The notes: generated by a model not told the origin, from the sequence alone. 64,000 bases of DNA from Bradyrhizobium diazoefficiens USDA 110 (GCF_000011365.1 NC_004463.1:6682001-6746000), one strand, 5' to 3'. Counted from the first letter of the stretch, positions 9,300-18,120 are shown. Program-made: numbers and translations.

Positions 9300-10028
9300 A
9301 TGCGCGCCCATCAGATCATGACCCGGTCGGTCATCTCGGTCACCCCCGATACCAGCATCGTCGAGGCGGCCAACATCATGCTGAAGCGGCACGTCAGCGG
9401 CCTCACGGTGGTCGACGACACCGGCAAGCTCGTCGGCGTCGTCTCGGAAGGAGACTTCATCCGCCGCAGCGAGATCGGCACCGGGCGCAAGCGGGGGCGC
9501 TGGTTGCGGTTCATCCTCGGTCCGGGCAAATCGGCCAGCGACTTCGTCCACGAGCACGGCCGCAAGGTCTCGGAGGTGATGACCGCCTCGCCCGTGACCA
9601 TCACCGAGGACACGGCACTCGCGGAGATCGTCGACCTGATGGAACGGAACAACGTGAAGCGCCTGCCGGTGGTACGCGGCGACATGGTCGTCGGGATCGT
9701 GTCCCGCGCCAACCTGTTGCAGGCTGTCGCAGGGCTCGCCCGCGAGGTGCCCGATCCGACGGCCGATGACGATCATATTCGCAACCGCATCATCGATACC
9801 ATGGAGAGGAACGATTGGTGCCCGTTCGGACTCAACGTCATCGTTCGCGACGGCATCGTTCACCTCAGCGGCGTCATCACCGAAGAACGCGCACGGCAGG
9901 CCGCGGTCGTCGCGGCGGAGAACGTCGAGGGCGTGAAGAAGGTGCACGACCATTTGTGCTGGGTCGACACCATGTCCGGCGTTTATCTGAACTCGCCCGA
10001 GGACGACGACCTCGCCAAAGCGAGCTAA
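9300..10028 (+). CDS. CBS-pair and BON domain protein
   Basis: 242 residues from ATG 9300, preceded by GGAG at 8 bases; a TTG at 9270 is the only alternative. Two CBS repeats (about 5-60 and 95-150, starting IMTRSVISVTP and VMTASPVTITE) form an adenosyl-nucleotide-sensing pair. The C-terminus (about 170-230, VIVRDGIVHLSGVI) is a BON domain, usually a phospholipid- or hydrophobic-ligand-binding module. No enzyme domain or signal peptide is seen, so it is probably a cytoplasmic regulator responding to energy charge. A FixK/FNR-type box precedes it, which fits the low-oxygen block. Confidence 0.87.
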   Translation: MRAHQIMTRSVISVTPDTSIVEAANIMLKRHVSGLTVVDDTGKLVGVVSEGDFIRRSEIGTGRKRGRWLRFILGPGKSASDFVHEHGRKVSEVMTASPVTITEDTALAEIVDLMERNNVKRLPVVRGDMVVGIVSRANLLQAVAGLAREVPDPTADDDHIRNRIIDTMERNDWCPFGLNVIVRDGIVHLSGVITEERARQAAVVAAENVEGVKKVHDHLCWVDTMSGVYLNSPEDDDLAKAS

Positions 10029-10056
10029 CAAGGCAAGCTGAGGAAGCAACCGCGGC

Positions 10057-10515
10057 TCAGCGGGGAATGACGGCGGTGGCCTCGATCTCGACGCGCGCCG
10101 CCTTCTCGACCAGCCGTACCACCTGAAGCAGCGCCATTGCCGGATAGTGCGCACCGAAGATGGCACGGTAGACCTTGCCGAGTTCCTTCAGGTTCGCGAG
10201 GTACTCGTCCATGTCGACGACGTACCAGGTCAGGCGCACGAGATGCTCAGGGCGTGCGCCGGCCTCAGTCAGGATCGCGGCAATGTTGCTCAGGGCCTGC
10301 TGGACCTGCGCGACAAAGCCGTCCGCGAGACGCTCGTCGGCATCCCAACCGATCACGCCGCCGGTGACGACGATCCTCCCCTCGGCGGCCATGCCGTTGG
10401 CGTAGCCTTTCGGCACCGGCCAGCCTGCCGGCTGGAGGATCTGCGCCGCCGAAGGCGTGACCTTCTCATCGGCGGTCGACAGCACCGCGAGCTGCGGGCC
10501 TTTCGGCGTTGTCAC
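10057..10515 (-). CDS. RidA family protein (Rid/YjgF/UK114)
   Basis: 152 residues from a GTG at 10515 with GGAG nine bases upstream; longer starts add an Arg-rich stretch not seen in the family. Rid proteins hydrolyse reactive enamine/imine intermediates. Core features are ILQPAGWPVPKGYANG at the N-terminus, the arginine in HLVRLTWYV, and the closing VRLVEKAARVEIEATAV. It lies 22 bases downstream of the aryl-CoA ligase on the same strand. From general knowledge, RidA-type genes accompany aminobenzoate-CoA ligases in 2-aminobenzoate pathways, where an enamine arises, so it may be a pathway enzyme and not a housekeeping RidA. Confidence 0.88.
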   Translation of the reverse strand: MTTPKGPQLAVLSTADEKVTPSAAQILQPAGWPVPKGYANGMAAEGRIVVTGGVIGWDADERLADGFVAQVQQALSNIAAILTEAGARPEHLVRLTWYVVDMDEYLANLKELGKVYRAIFGAHYPAMALLQVVRLVEKAARVEIEATAVIPR

Positions 10516-10537
10516 GGACAAATGCTCCGTCCTTCCC

Positions 10538-12229
10538 TCATTCTGCCGCAACGCCCGACGACGTCGCCGCAGCCTGAGCCAGTTGCCGCAGGGCAAAACG
10601 CTTCAACTTGCCGGTCTCGGTCTTCGGCAATTGCGTCACAAACTCGATCGCGCGCGGGTACTTGTAGGGCGCGATCTCGCGTTTGACATATTCCTGCAAC
10701 TCGGCCGCAAGTTGGGCATCCGGCGTTACGCCGGGCGCGGCGATGATATAAGCCTTCACGATCATTCCGCGTGCCTCGTCCGGTGCGCCAACCACACCGC
10801 ACTCGGCGACGGAGGGATGCGTCAGCAGCACCGCCTCGACATCAGTGCCTGCGATGTTGTAGCCGGCCGACACGATCATGTCGTCGGAGCGCGACTGGTA
10901 CCAGAAATAGCCGTCGTCATCCATCAGGTAGGTGTCGCCGGTGATGTTCCAGCCATTCTGGACGTATTTGCGCTGCCGTTCGTCCGCGAGATAGCGGCAC
11001 CCGGTCGGACCGCGAACCACGAGGCGGCCCATCGTCCCAGGCGGCACGTCATTGCCGGCGTCGTCGACGATCTTCGCCTCATAACCCGGCACCGGCTTGC
11101 CGGTTGCCCCCGGACGGATCTCGTCCTCGGTCGCGCTGATGAAGATGTGCAGCATCTCGGTCGAGCCAATGCCGTCCATCAGCTTGATGCCGGTGGCCTT
11201 GAACCAGGCATCGAATGTCGGCTTGGGCAGTGTCTCGCCGGCGGAGACGCACTTGCGAAGCGAAGAAATGTCCCGGCCCGGAAGCTTGCCGATCATGGCG
11301 CGATACGCGGTCGGCGCGGTGAAACAGACCGTGGTCTTGTACTGCTCGATCGCCGTCAGGATGTCGTCCGGCGTCGTCTTCTCCAGCACGACGAAGGAGG
11401 CGCCGATATGCATGGGGAACAGCACGCCGCCGAAGCCGAACGTGAAGGCGAGCGGTGCGGAGCCGACGAAACGATCCTTCTGCTCGGCGCGCAAGATGTT
11501 GCGCGCGTAGCCGTCGCAGACGGCCAGCATGTCGCGGTGGAAATGCATGGTGCCCTTGGGATCGCCGGTCGTGCCCGACGTGAAGGCGATCAGGCAGACG
11601 TCGTCGGAGGCGGTATCGACGGCCTTGAACTCCGGGCTTGCGTCGGCGATCAGCGCCTCGAGCGAGTCGGCCGCGCCGTTGCCCCAATAGACGGCCTGCT
11701 TGAGACCGGGCGCCGCGGCTTTCGCCTTCTCCATCTCGTCGGCGAGCTTTCCGTCGCAGAGCGCCAGCGTGATCTCCGCCTTCTGGATCGGATAGGACAG
11801 CTCCTTGGCGCGCAGCAGCGGCATCGTCGCGACGCAAATGCCCCCGGCCTTGATCACCGCAAGATAGGTCGCGACCATCATCGGATTGTTGGCAGAGCGC
11901 AGCAGCACGCGCCCGCCGGTCACCAGACCAAGCTTACCGACCAGAACATTGGCGATGCGATTCACGAGCGCTTGCAGCTCGCGATAGCTGTAGCTGACCG
12001 CGGGGCTGATGACGCAAGGCGCGTCGCCATGGCCCTCTTCGACCCAGCGATCGAGGAAATAGCCGACGCAGTTCAATCGTGGCGGATATTGCAGCTCAGG
12101 CCGTGTGAAGATGAAGTCGGGCCACAGCTCGCGCGGCGGCAGATGTTGCCGTGCGAACGTATCGACATGGGCCGTCGCAGCATTGCCGTCAGACGAGCCC
12201 GACATTTGAACCTTGGCGGCGTTGGCCAT
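10538..12229 (-). CDS. aryl-CoA ligase, benzoate / 2-aminobenzoate-CoA ligase family
   Basis: 563 residues from ATG 12229 with AAGGAG upstream. ANL-superfamily adenylate-forming enzyme: P-loop FTSGTTGDPKG (about 195), the A5 region LMDGIGSTEMLHIF, hinge near DDMIVSAGYN, and the catalytic C-terminal lysine in ETGKLKR. Overall style is that of benzoate-CoA ligases; together with the adjacent RidA gene this favours 2-aminobenzoate (anthranilate) as substrate, but the residues that choose the substrate were not checked. The large monooxygenase/reductase that follows in the classical 2-aminobenzoyl-CoA pathway is absent from the window. The MarR gene upstream on the same strand probably regulates it. 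Confidence 0.85.
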   Translation of the reverse strand: MANAAKVQMSGSSDGNAATAHVDTFARQHLPPRELWPDFIFTRPELQYPPRLNCVGYFLDRWVEEGHGDAPCVISPAVSYSYRELQALVNRIANVLVGKLGLVTGGRVLLRSANNPMMVATYLAVIKAGGICVATMPLLRAKELSYPIQKAEITLALCDGKLADEMEKAKAAAPGLKQAVYWGNGAADSLEALIADASPEFKAVDTASDDVCLIAFTSGTTGDPKGTMHFHRDMLAVCDGYARNILRAEQKDRFVGSAPLAFTFGFGGVLFPMHIGASFVVLEKTTPDDILTAIEQYKTTVCFTAPTAYRAMIGKLPGRDISSLRKCVSAGETLPKPTFDAWFKATGIKLMDGIGSTEMLHIFISATEDEIRPGATGKPVPGYEAKIVDDAGNDVPPGTMGRLVVRGPTGCRYLADERQRKYVQNGWNITGDTYLMDDDGYFWYQSRSDDMIVSAGYNIAGTDVEAVLLTHPSVAECGVVGAPDEARGMIVKAYIIAAPGVTPDAQLAAELQEYVKREIAPYKYPRAIEFVTQLPKTETGKLKRFALRQLAQAAATSSGVAAE

Positions 12230-12280
12230 CGCACGCTCCTTTGCGCATGGAAGCACCCGGCAGCACTAACTGGGAAACAT

Positions 12281-12300
12281 TTTAGGCTTAAAACAATTTG
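12281..12300. promoter_or_regulatory. AT-rich operator-like site before the aryl-CoA ligase
   Basis: TTTAGGCTTAAAACAATTTG lies about 52 bases upstream of the ligase start. It resembles the sequence TTTAGGCTTCAAGTAATTGG found at 12991-13010, before the divergently placed genes. It is a candidate site for the neighbouring MarR protein. Confidence 0.45.
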
Positions 12301-12378
12301 GTGCAATAGTGGATTTTGGGCATCCCGTGCATTTTCCTGCGGCAAGGTGGGATTGGCGGGCGCATCGGCCCGCGGGAC

Positions 12379-12870
12379 CTACGCCCGGCGGCGGCCAGCC
12401 GACTTCTGCGCCGACGCCTTGGTCTTGGCGAGGAGCCGCATCAGTTCGCGCACATCCTTCGGCGTCAGGTCGGCGAAGAGATCGGCGATCCAGGTCTCGT
12501 GTTCCGCCGCCATCCGGCGAAACTCGGCGCGCCCGAGCTTTGTCAGGCGGATCACCTGGACCCGGCGGTCGGTCTCCGACGTGCGCCGGTCGAGATGGCC
12601 GGATTCCACCAGACGTTCGACGAGGCCGGTGACGTTGCCGTTGGAGACCATCATGCGCTTGGAGACATCGGACAGCGTCATGCCATCGGGCGCCTTGTCG
12701 AGCTGTGCCATCAGATCGAAACGGGGCAGCGTGACGTCGAACCGCTGCCGCAGGCGGCCGCGGACCTCGCCCTCGATCAGGGTCGTGCAGGTAAGCATAC
12801 GCAGCCACAGCCGAAGCTCTTCGGCGTGGTCCTCCGGCGTCTCGACGGCCTTGGTCTCGGAATCAAGCAT
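12379..12870 (-). CDS. MarR family transcriptional regulator
   Basis: 163 residues. Winged-helix core at about 45-115: helix-turn-helix DVSKRMMVSNGNVTGLVERL followed by the wing with D-x-R-R (RRTSETDRRVQVIRLT). The C-terminus is basic. MarR proteins usually repress adjacent catabolic genes and release DNA on binding an aromatic acid or its CoA thioester. The gene is followed by the aryl-CoA ligase and RidA genes on the same strand, and a perfect 7-bp-arm dyad lies just upstream (12927-12945), consistent with autorepression. Confidence 0.92.
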   Translation of the reverse strand: MLDSETKAVETPEDHAEELRLWLRMLTCTTLIEGEVRGRLRQRFDVTLPRFDLMAQLDKAPDGMTLSDVSKRMMVSNGNVTGLVERLVESGHLDRRTSETDRRVQVIRLTKLGRAEFRRMAAEHETWIADLFADLTPKDVRELMRLLAKTKASAQKSAGRRRA

Positions 12871-12926
12871 CTGATGCAGTCATTGACGGCCGGCATTGGC
12901 GCCAGCACGGCTTCCCAACGTTTTGA

Positions 12927-12945
12927 GCTTCAAATAAATTGAAGC
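12927..12945. promoter_or_regulatory. perfect dyad, probable MarR operator
   Basis: GCTTCAAATAAATTGAAGC has 7-base arms (GCTTCAA / TTGAAGC) around five A/T bases. It lies 57 bases upstream of the MarR start. The arm sequence recurs in other gaps of this cluster. Confidence 0.65.
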
Positions 12946-12994
12946 CGGCCGCAAGTCCAAAGCTGCAGCAATCGACCGCACGTCGATTTCTTTA

Positions 12995-13011
12995 GGCTTC
13001 AAGTAATTGGC
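12995..13011. promoter_or_regulatory. second, imperfect copy of the MarR-type dyad
   Basis: GGCTTCAAGTAATTGGC keeps the left arm and most of the right arm of the 12927 dyad. It is between the MarR gene and the plus-strand binding-protein gene, so it could control the latter. The rest of the 278-base gap shows no other feature. Confidence 0.5.
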
Positions 13012-13148
13012 GCGCCGCTTGCATGCTCGCTGCCTCGCGAGATGGCGGCGTCTTGAGCTTTGCTTGCCGCGGCAGCCATCATCGGCATAAGCTTGTATTG
13101 GAGTACGCGGCTTGCAGCGCAGGCCCTGATGTCACGGGGGGACAGACC

Positions 13149-14324
13149 ATGAAGACGCAAACGACCTTGGCCGCAGCCGCCTTGCTGCTCGGCACGGCAA
13201 TGAGCCCCGCCCTCGCCCAGGAGAAGATCAAGCTCGGTGTGATCGTGACCCTGTCGGGACCCGCCGCCGCGCTCGGCCAGCAGGTTCGCGACGGCTTTGC
13301 ACTCGCGGTGAAGGATCTCGGCAGCAAGATGGGCGGCCGCGATGTCGAGGTCGTGGTGGTCGACGACGAGCTCAAGCCGGACGCAGCGGTGACCAAGGTC
13401 AAGGGCCTTCTGGAACGCGACAAGGTCGACTTCGTGGTCGGGCCGATCTTCTCCAACATTCTCCAGGCGATCCACCGCCCCGTGACGGAATCGAAAGTCT
13501 TCCTGATCAGCCCCAATGCCGGCCCGTCGACCTTTGCCGGCAAGGATTGCAACCCGTTCTTCTATGTGACCTCGTACCAGAACGATCAGGTTCACGAGAT
13601 CCTCGGCAAGGTCGCGCAGGATCGCGGCTACAAGCGCATGTACCTGATGGTGCCGAACTATCAGGCCGGCAAGGACTCGGTCGCCGGCTTCAAGCTCGAC
13701 TACAAGGGCGAGATCGTCGAGGAATCCTACATGCCGTTGAACACGCTGGACTTCCAGCCGGAGCTTTCCAAGATTTCCTCGCAGAAGCCCGATGCGCTCT
13801 TCACGTTCATGCCGGGCGGTCTCGGGGTTAATCTCGTGAAGCAGTACAGGCAGGCCGGCCTTGCCGATAGCATTCCGGTGCTCTCGGCTTTCACGGTGGA
13901 TGAATCGACCCTGCCGGCGCAACAGGACGCGGCCGTCGGCATGTTCGGCGGCGCGAACTGGGCGCCCAATCTCGACAATCCCCAGAACAAGAAATTCGTC
14001 GCGGCCTATGAGGCTGCCTACAACGGCGTGCCCGGCACCTACGCCTTCCAGGCCTATGACGCCGCCATGCTGATCGACAGCGCCATCAAGGGTGTGAAGG
14101 GCGACCTCTCCAACAAGGACGCCGTTGCGGCTGCCCTGAAGAAGGCCGACTTCACCTCGCTGCGCGGCGCCTTCAAGTTCAACACCAACGGCTATCCGAT
14201 CCAGGATTTCTACCTGACCAAGGTCGCCAAGCGTCCGGACGGCAAGTTCCAGACCGAGATCGTCCAGAAGGTCTTTGAGAACTACGGCGACCGCTATGCC
14301 AAGGACTGCAAGGCGGCAAACTAA
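13149..14324 (+). CDS. LIV-type (LivK) periplasmic ABC substrate-binding protein
   Basis: 391 residues from ATG 13149, behind a G-rich ribosome site. Signal peptide of about 22 residues ending SPALAQ, then the type I periplasmic binding fold (KLGVIVTLSGPAAALG; later VVGPIFSNI and LISPNAGPS). This subfamily commonly binds aromatic acids or amino acids for import. No LIV permease or ATPase genes occur in the window, so the protein must work with a transporter encoded elsewhere, or the transporter genes were lost. Its position beside a MarR gene and aryl-CoA ligase suggests an aromatic acid ligand. Confidence 0.9.
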   Translation: MKTQTTLAAAALLLGTAMSPALAQEKIKLGVIVTLSGPAAALGQQVRDGFALAVKDLGSKMGGRDVEVVVVDDELKPDAAVTKVKGLLERDKVDFVVGPIFSNILQAIHRPVTESKVFLISPNAGPSTFAGKDCNPFFYVTSYQNDQVHEILGKVAQDRGYKRMYLMVPNYQAGKDSVAGFKLDYKGEIVEESYMPLNTLDFQPELSKISSQKPDALFTFMPGGLGVNLVKQYRQAGLADSIPVLSAFTVDESTLPAQQDAAVGMFGGANWAPNLDNPQNKKFVAAYEAAYNGVPGTYAFQAYDAAMLIDSAIKGVKGDLSNKDAVAAALKKADFTSLRGAFKFNTNGYPIQDFYLTKVAKRPDGKFQTEIVQKVFENYGDRYAKDCKAAN

Positions 14325-14351
14325 GCCGCATCGCGTTACGGGAGGACTGCA

Positions 14352-14807
14352 ATGAAGAGTGAAATCACCGGCATCACGCGGGCCAATGAGGGCATCCAGG
14401 GCATTTCCTGGAACATCCTCGGCCAGACCTATGTGCCGAAGAGCTATGCCGAGAACAGCTTCTCCTGGCACGCAACGCTGCCGCCGGGCACATTCGTGCC
14501 ACCGCACATTCATCCCGACCAGGATGAGTATCTCTACATGCTGGAGGGCAAGCTCGATTTCATGCTCGGCAATTCGGAGTCACAGGCAACCGCAGGCGAC
14601 CTGATCCGCCTCGGCATGGGCGTGCCGCACGGCATCTTCAACAAGTCGGAGCAGACCGCAAAAGTGCTGTTCTGGGTGGCGCCGAGCCGCAAGCTGTTCG
14701 ACCTGTTCTGGGGCCTTCACAACATGAAGGAGCAGAAGCCTGAGGACGTGGTGGCGATGGCCGCCGAGTTCAACATCCACTTCCTGCCGCCGCCTCCCGG
14801 CGGCTAG
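14352..14807 (+). CDS. cupin domain protein
   Basis: 151 residues, 27 bases after the binding-protein gene, with GGGAGG before the ATG. Single-domain beta-barrel cupin: motif 1 PPHIHPDQDEYLYMLEG (His-x-His, Glu metal ligands) at about 52-68 and motif 2 GVPHGIFN at about 92. It might be a small dioxygenase, an isomerase or a ligand sensor. Followed by a strong bidirectional terminator, so it ends the transcript begun at the binding protein. Confidence 0.87.
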   Translation: MKSEITGITRANEGIQGISWNILGQTYVPKSYAENSFSWHATLPPGTFVPPHIHPDQDEYLYMLEGKLDFMLGNSESQATAGDLIRLGMGVPHGIFNKSEQTAKVLFWVAPSRKLFDLFWGLHNMKEQKPEDVVAMAAEFNIHFLPPPPGG

Positions 14808-14867
14808 CGGCACGGCCCCGGAAAAGCGCGCGGCGGTTTTCCGGAAGGTCTTGCTCAATCAAAAACC

Positions 14868-14897
14868 AAAAGGGCGATGATGGTTCATCGCCCTTTT
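14868..14897. terminator. bidirectional rho-independent terminator
   Basis: Perfect 13-base-pair inverted repeat (AAAAGGGCGATGA and its complement) around a TGGT loop, with A-run on one side and T-run on the other. It lies between the convergent cupin and FAD monooxygenase genes and can serve both. Confidence 0.9.
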
Positions 14898-14902
14898 GCG
14901 TC

Positions 14903-16153
14903 TCAGGCGCGCACCGCCGCGAGCCCCGGCACCGCAGCGAAGCCGGCCTTGGTGGCATAGCCGCGCACGATCGCCTCACGCTGGGAATAGCTCAGGACGT
15001 TGTCGACATTGTCGAAGCCATCAGGCGCAAGCTGCTCGACGGCGTCGATGACCCCTTCGGGGCCGCCGCGCCGGTTGGAGCGAACGATATCGGCGGTCAT
15101 CGGCAAGCGCTTCTTCTCATATTCGACCAGCGCCTGACGCGGATGCTCGGCGCGCACCAGCGCGTCGGCAAGGCACCGCGCATCGAGGATCGCCTGCGAG
15201 GCGCCGTTCGAGCCGACCGGATACATGGGATGCGCGGCATCGCCGAGTAGCGTGACGCGTCCCGAGGACCAATAGGGCAAGGGATCGCGGTCGCAGGTCG
15301 GATATTCGTAGAACTCAGGCGTTGCCGAGATCAGGCTTTTCACATCGATGTAGGGCACCGAGAAGCGCGCCACATGCGGCATCAGTTCCTCGCGCCGGCC
15401 CGGACGCGACCAGTCCTCTTTCCGCGGCGGCGGCGCATTGCCCTCGCCGACCTTCACCAGCACCGCCCAATTTGTGAGACGGCTCGCGGGGCTCGAGCCC
15501 TCCGCGATCGGGTAGATCACGACCTTGGCGTTGAGGCCACCGGCCACGATCATGGATTTGCCGGTGAGGAACAGCGGCCAGTCGCGCGCGCCGCGCCACA
15601 GCATCAGGCCGTTCCAGCACGGCGGTCCTTCGTTCGGGAACAGCGTGTCGCGCACGCGCGAATGGATGCCATCGGCACCGATCAGGATATCGCCGCGCGC
15701 CGTGTGGATGTGTGCGCCTGAGCGATCGAAGAAGAAAGCCGTAACGCCGCCTTCGTCCTGCGTGAACGCACCAAGACGGCAGCCGGTGTGGATTGCCTCC
15801 GCCCCGAGCCGCTCCTCGACGGCGCGATGGATGACGCCCTGAAGGCGACCGCGGTGGATCGAGAATTGCGGCACGTCGTGCCCCGCGTCGATGCCGCGGG
15901 CTTCGCGCCAGACCTCCTGGCCATGGCGGTTGAGGTAGTAGAGCTGATCGGTGCGGATCGCGACGTCGTCAAGCTTTTGCAACAGGCCAAGGCCGGCAAG
16001 CTCTCGCATGGCGTGCGGCAGCGTGTTGATGCCGACACCAAGCTCGCGAATGGTGTCGGCCTGCTCGAAAACCTCGCAAGCGATGCCGCGCGAGCCCAGC
16101 ATCAATGCCGTGGTGAGACCTCCGATACCGCCACCGACGATAATCGCCTTCAT
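14903..16153 (-). CDS. FAD-dependent aromatic monooxygenase, salicylate-hydroxylase type
   Basis: 416 residues from ATG 16153. Group A flavin monooxygenase: GxGxxG FAD site IIVGGGIGGLTTALML at the N-terminus, the conserved DG motif ILIGADGIHSRVR at about 165, and the second FAD motif LLGDAAHPMYPVGSNGASQA at about 300. These enzymes hydroxylate (or decarboxylate-hydroxylate) phenolic or aminobenzoic acids with NAD(P)H and oxygen. Last gene of the minus-strand run SDR - enoyl-CoA hydratase - monooxygenase. Substrate unknown. Confidence 0.9.
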   Translation of the reverse strand: MKAIIVGGGIGGLTTALMLGSRGIACEVFEQADTIRELGVGINTLPHAMRELAGLGLLQKLDDVAIRTDQLYYLNRHGQEVWREARGIDAGHDVPQFSIHRGRLQGVIHRAVEERLGAEAIHTGCRLGAFTQDEGGVTAFFFDRSGAHIHTARGDILIGADGIHSRVRDTLFPNEGPPCWNGLMLWRGARDWPLFLTGKSMIVAGGLNAKVVIYPIAEGSSPASRLTNWAVLVKVGEGNAPPPRKEDWSRPGRREELMPHVARFSVPYIDVKSLISATPEFYEYPTCDRDPLPYWSSGRVTLLGDAAHPMYPVGSNGASQAILDARCLADALVRAEHPRQALVEYEKKRLPMTADIVRSNRRGGPEGVIDAVEQLAPDGFDNVDNVLSYSQREAIVRGYATKAGFAAVPGLAAVRA

Positions 16154-16208
16154 CGCCCTTACTCCACTCGAAATACGCCAGGCAATGGGGTTAACGTCGC
16201 ATGGGCGG

Positions 16209-16340
16209 TCACTCCGCCGCAAGCGGCTTTGTCGCCTCCACCTTGAGCTTGGCCGGGGTCTTGGGCTTAGCCTTAATTCTCAGCTCCCAATTTCGCGCAA
16301 GTCCCCATTGCTGGCCCCTCCACGGGTAAAAGCAACCGCC
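16209..16340 (-). pseudogene. in-frame tail after the enoyl-CoA hydratase stop (gene remnant?)
   Basis: Directly after the enoyl-CoA hydratase stop, the same frame stays open for 43 codons to a TGA at 16209-16211. The peptide carries WRGQQWGLARNWELRIKAKP and a Lys/Pro/Ala-rich end (KLKVEATKPLAAE). Such a hydrophilic tail looks like the C-terminus of a lost or deleted gene, or a read-through extension. I do not recognise the parent protein. Confidence 0.35.
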
Positions 16341-17177
16341 TTAGTCGCCCCTGAAGACCGGCTTGACCTTGTTGGCGAAGGCCTGGAAGGCACGCTCGAA
16401 ATCCGCTGTGGTCATGCACAGGGCCTGAGCAACGGCCTCCGCCTCGATCGCCTCCTCCACCGACATCGCCCATTCCATCGCCAGCATCCGCTTGGTCATG
16501 GTGTTGGCGAAGGTCGGCCCTTCGGCGATCTGCTTTGCCAGGAGCTGCGCCTGGGGCAGCACCTGCTCCGGCGTGACGATGCGGCTGAAGAAGCCCCAGC
16601 GCTCGCCCTCCTCCGCGGTCATGAACCGGCCGGTATAGAGCAGCTCGGAGGCCCGGGACTGGCCGATGATCCGCGGCAGGATCGCGCAGGCGCCCATGTC
16701 GCAGCCGGCGAGGCCCACCTTGTTGAACAGGAACGCGACCTTGGCCCCGCTCGCGGCAAGGCGCATGTCCGACGCCATGGCGACGATCGCACCGGCGCCC
16801 GCGCAGATGCCCTCGACCGCGGCCACGATCGGCTGCGGGCACGCCCGCATCGCCTTGACGAGATCTCCCGTCATGCGGGTAAACGCAGTGAGCCCCTTGG
16901 TATCCATCTTCACGAGCGGGCCGATGATCTCGAACACATCGCCGCCGGACGAAAAGTTGCCGCCGGCGCCGCTGACAACGATCGTCTTGACCGCATCGTC
17001 GAACGCGCAGGCGCGGAAGAAATCAGTAAGCTCCCGGTAGCTCTCGAAGGTCAACGGGTTCTTCCGCTCGGGACGATTGAGCGTCACCGTGGCAACGCCG
17101 TCGACCACGGCCAGCAGGAAGTGCTGCGGCGAATAGTCCGCGAGCGGCAGGGTCACGGGATTGGCTGGTCTGCTCAT
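16341..17177 (-). CDS. enoyl-CoA hydratase / isomerase family protein
   Basis: 278 residues, AAGGAG five bases before the ATG. Crotonase fold: [12 protein letters not shown] start, oxyanion-hole loops [12 protein letters not shown] (about 70) and [19 protein letters not shown] (about 115), and [18 protein letters not shown] (about 140), where typical hydratases have a catalytic glutamate; its absence here suggests an isomerase- or lyase-type chemistry. Acts on CoA thioesters, probably from the aryl-CoA ligase or acyl-CoA ligase of this island. Followed in frame by an odd open tail (16209-16340). Confidence 0.88.
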   Translation of the reverse strand: MSRPANPVTLPLADYSPQHFLLAVVDGVATVTLNRPERKNPLTFESYRELTDFFRACAFDDAVKTIVVSGAGGNFSSGGDVFEIIGPLVKMDTKGLTAFTRMTGDLVKAMRACPQPIVAAVEGICAGAGAIVAMASDMRLAASGAKVAFLFNKVGLAGCDMGACAILPRIIGQSRASELLYTGRFMTAEEGERWGFFSRIVTPEQVLPQAQLLAKQIAEGPTFANTMTKRMLAMEWAMSVEEAIEAEAVAQALCMTTADFERAFQAFANKVKPVFRGD

Positions 17178-17220
17178 ACGATCTCCTTAGCTTCCTTGTT
17201 CCGGGCCTGCGTCGCGCACG

Positions 17221-17982
17221 CTAGATCTCACCGCCGGCAACGGCAATCGCCTGCCCCGTGATCGCACCGGCACCCTCGCCGCACAACCAAAGCACGGCGT
17301 CGGCCACCTGCTGAGGCGAGATCAGCCGCCCTTGCGGGTTGTGCTTGGCGAGCTCGGCGATCGCCTGCTCGCGGGTTCGCCCTGTCTTCTTCATGATGTT
17401 TTCGATGCTGCCGGCGACCAGATCGGTGTCCGTGAAGCCGGGACACACCGCATTCACGGTCACGTTGCTGCCGGCCATCTCGAGGGCGAGCGAACGCACG
17501 AGACCGACCACTGCATGCTTGGCCGCGGTGTACGCGCTGACATAGGCGTACCCCTTCAGCCCCGCCGTCGACGCCACCGCGACGATGCGGCCATAGGGGC
17601 GATCCTTCATCCCCGGCAGTACGGCGCGAACGGCATGGACCACGCCCATGAAATTGACGTCCATCATGCGCGCAAACAGGGCGCTGTCCGATTTGGAGAA
17701 CGGTGCGGACTCCGCACTGCCCGCGTTGGCGATCAGAATGTCGATCGGCTTTCGCGCATGCGCCTCCACGATGGCTGCTTTCAGCGCAGCTTCGTCCGAG
17801 ACATCGGCGACAGCTGCAAAATGCGCCGCTCCCGCGCGGACCGCCTCGTCCAGAATTGCGGCATTCCGGCCAAGCACCGTCACGGTGGCGCCGGCGCCGA
17901 CGAGGGATGCTGCAATCGCGCGGCCGATTCCACGGCCGCCACCGGTTACCAGTGCGTGCGGCGAGTGCGGCAATCCGGACAT
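17221..17982 (-). CDS. short-chain dehydrogenase/reductase
   Basis: 253 residues from ATG 17982 with AAGGAG seven bases upstream. Classical SDR: NAD(P)-binding TGGGRGIGR, NAG motif (LIANAGSAES), and catalytic Tyr/Lys in SAYTAAKH with the preceding Ser (VASTAGLKG). C-terminal end AIAVAGGEI is typical of 3-hydroxyacyl-type SDRs. It opens the minus-strand run SDR - enoyl-CoA hydratase - monooxygenase and is divergent from the hydrolase operon; an AT-rich regulatory gap separates them. Confidence 0.9.
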   Translation of the reverse strand: MSGLPHSPHALVTGGGRGIGRAIAASLVGAGATVTVLGRNAAILDEAVRAGAAHFAAVADVSDEAALKAAIVEAHARKPIDILIANAGSAESAPFSKSDSALFARMMDVNFMGVVHAVRAVLPGMKDRPYGRIVAVASTAGLKGYAYVSAYTAAKHAVVGLVRSLALEMAGSNVTVNAVCPGFTDTDLVAGSIENIMKKTGRTREQAIAELAKHNPQGRLISPQQVADAVLWLCGEGAGAITGQAIAVAGGEI

Positions 17983-18023
17983 GCGCTGGCTCCTTGGGAT
18001 CTGCTGATCGTGCCTCCGATATA

Positions 18024-18120
18024 TTTTAACCTTCAAACTTTTGCAACGACGGCGCCAGTCGACGTCGCGAAAGCCCCCGCGGGAAAGACCGGCCCGAAAA
18101 TTGCTTTAAGTATAAAATTA
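18024..18120. promoter_or_regulatory. divergent promoter region with two MarR-type AT-rich sites
   Basis: The gap between SDR and hydrolase genes holds TTTTAACCTTCAAACTTTTG (18024-18043) and GCTTTAAGTATAAAATTA (18103-18120). Both resemble the TTCAA/TTAAG arms of the MarR-linked dyads at 12.3-13.0 kb. One site faces each divergent gene. Confidence 0.45.
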
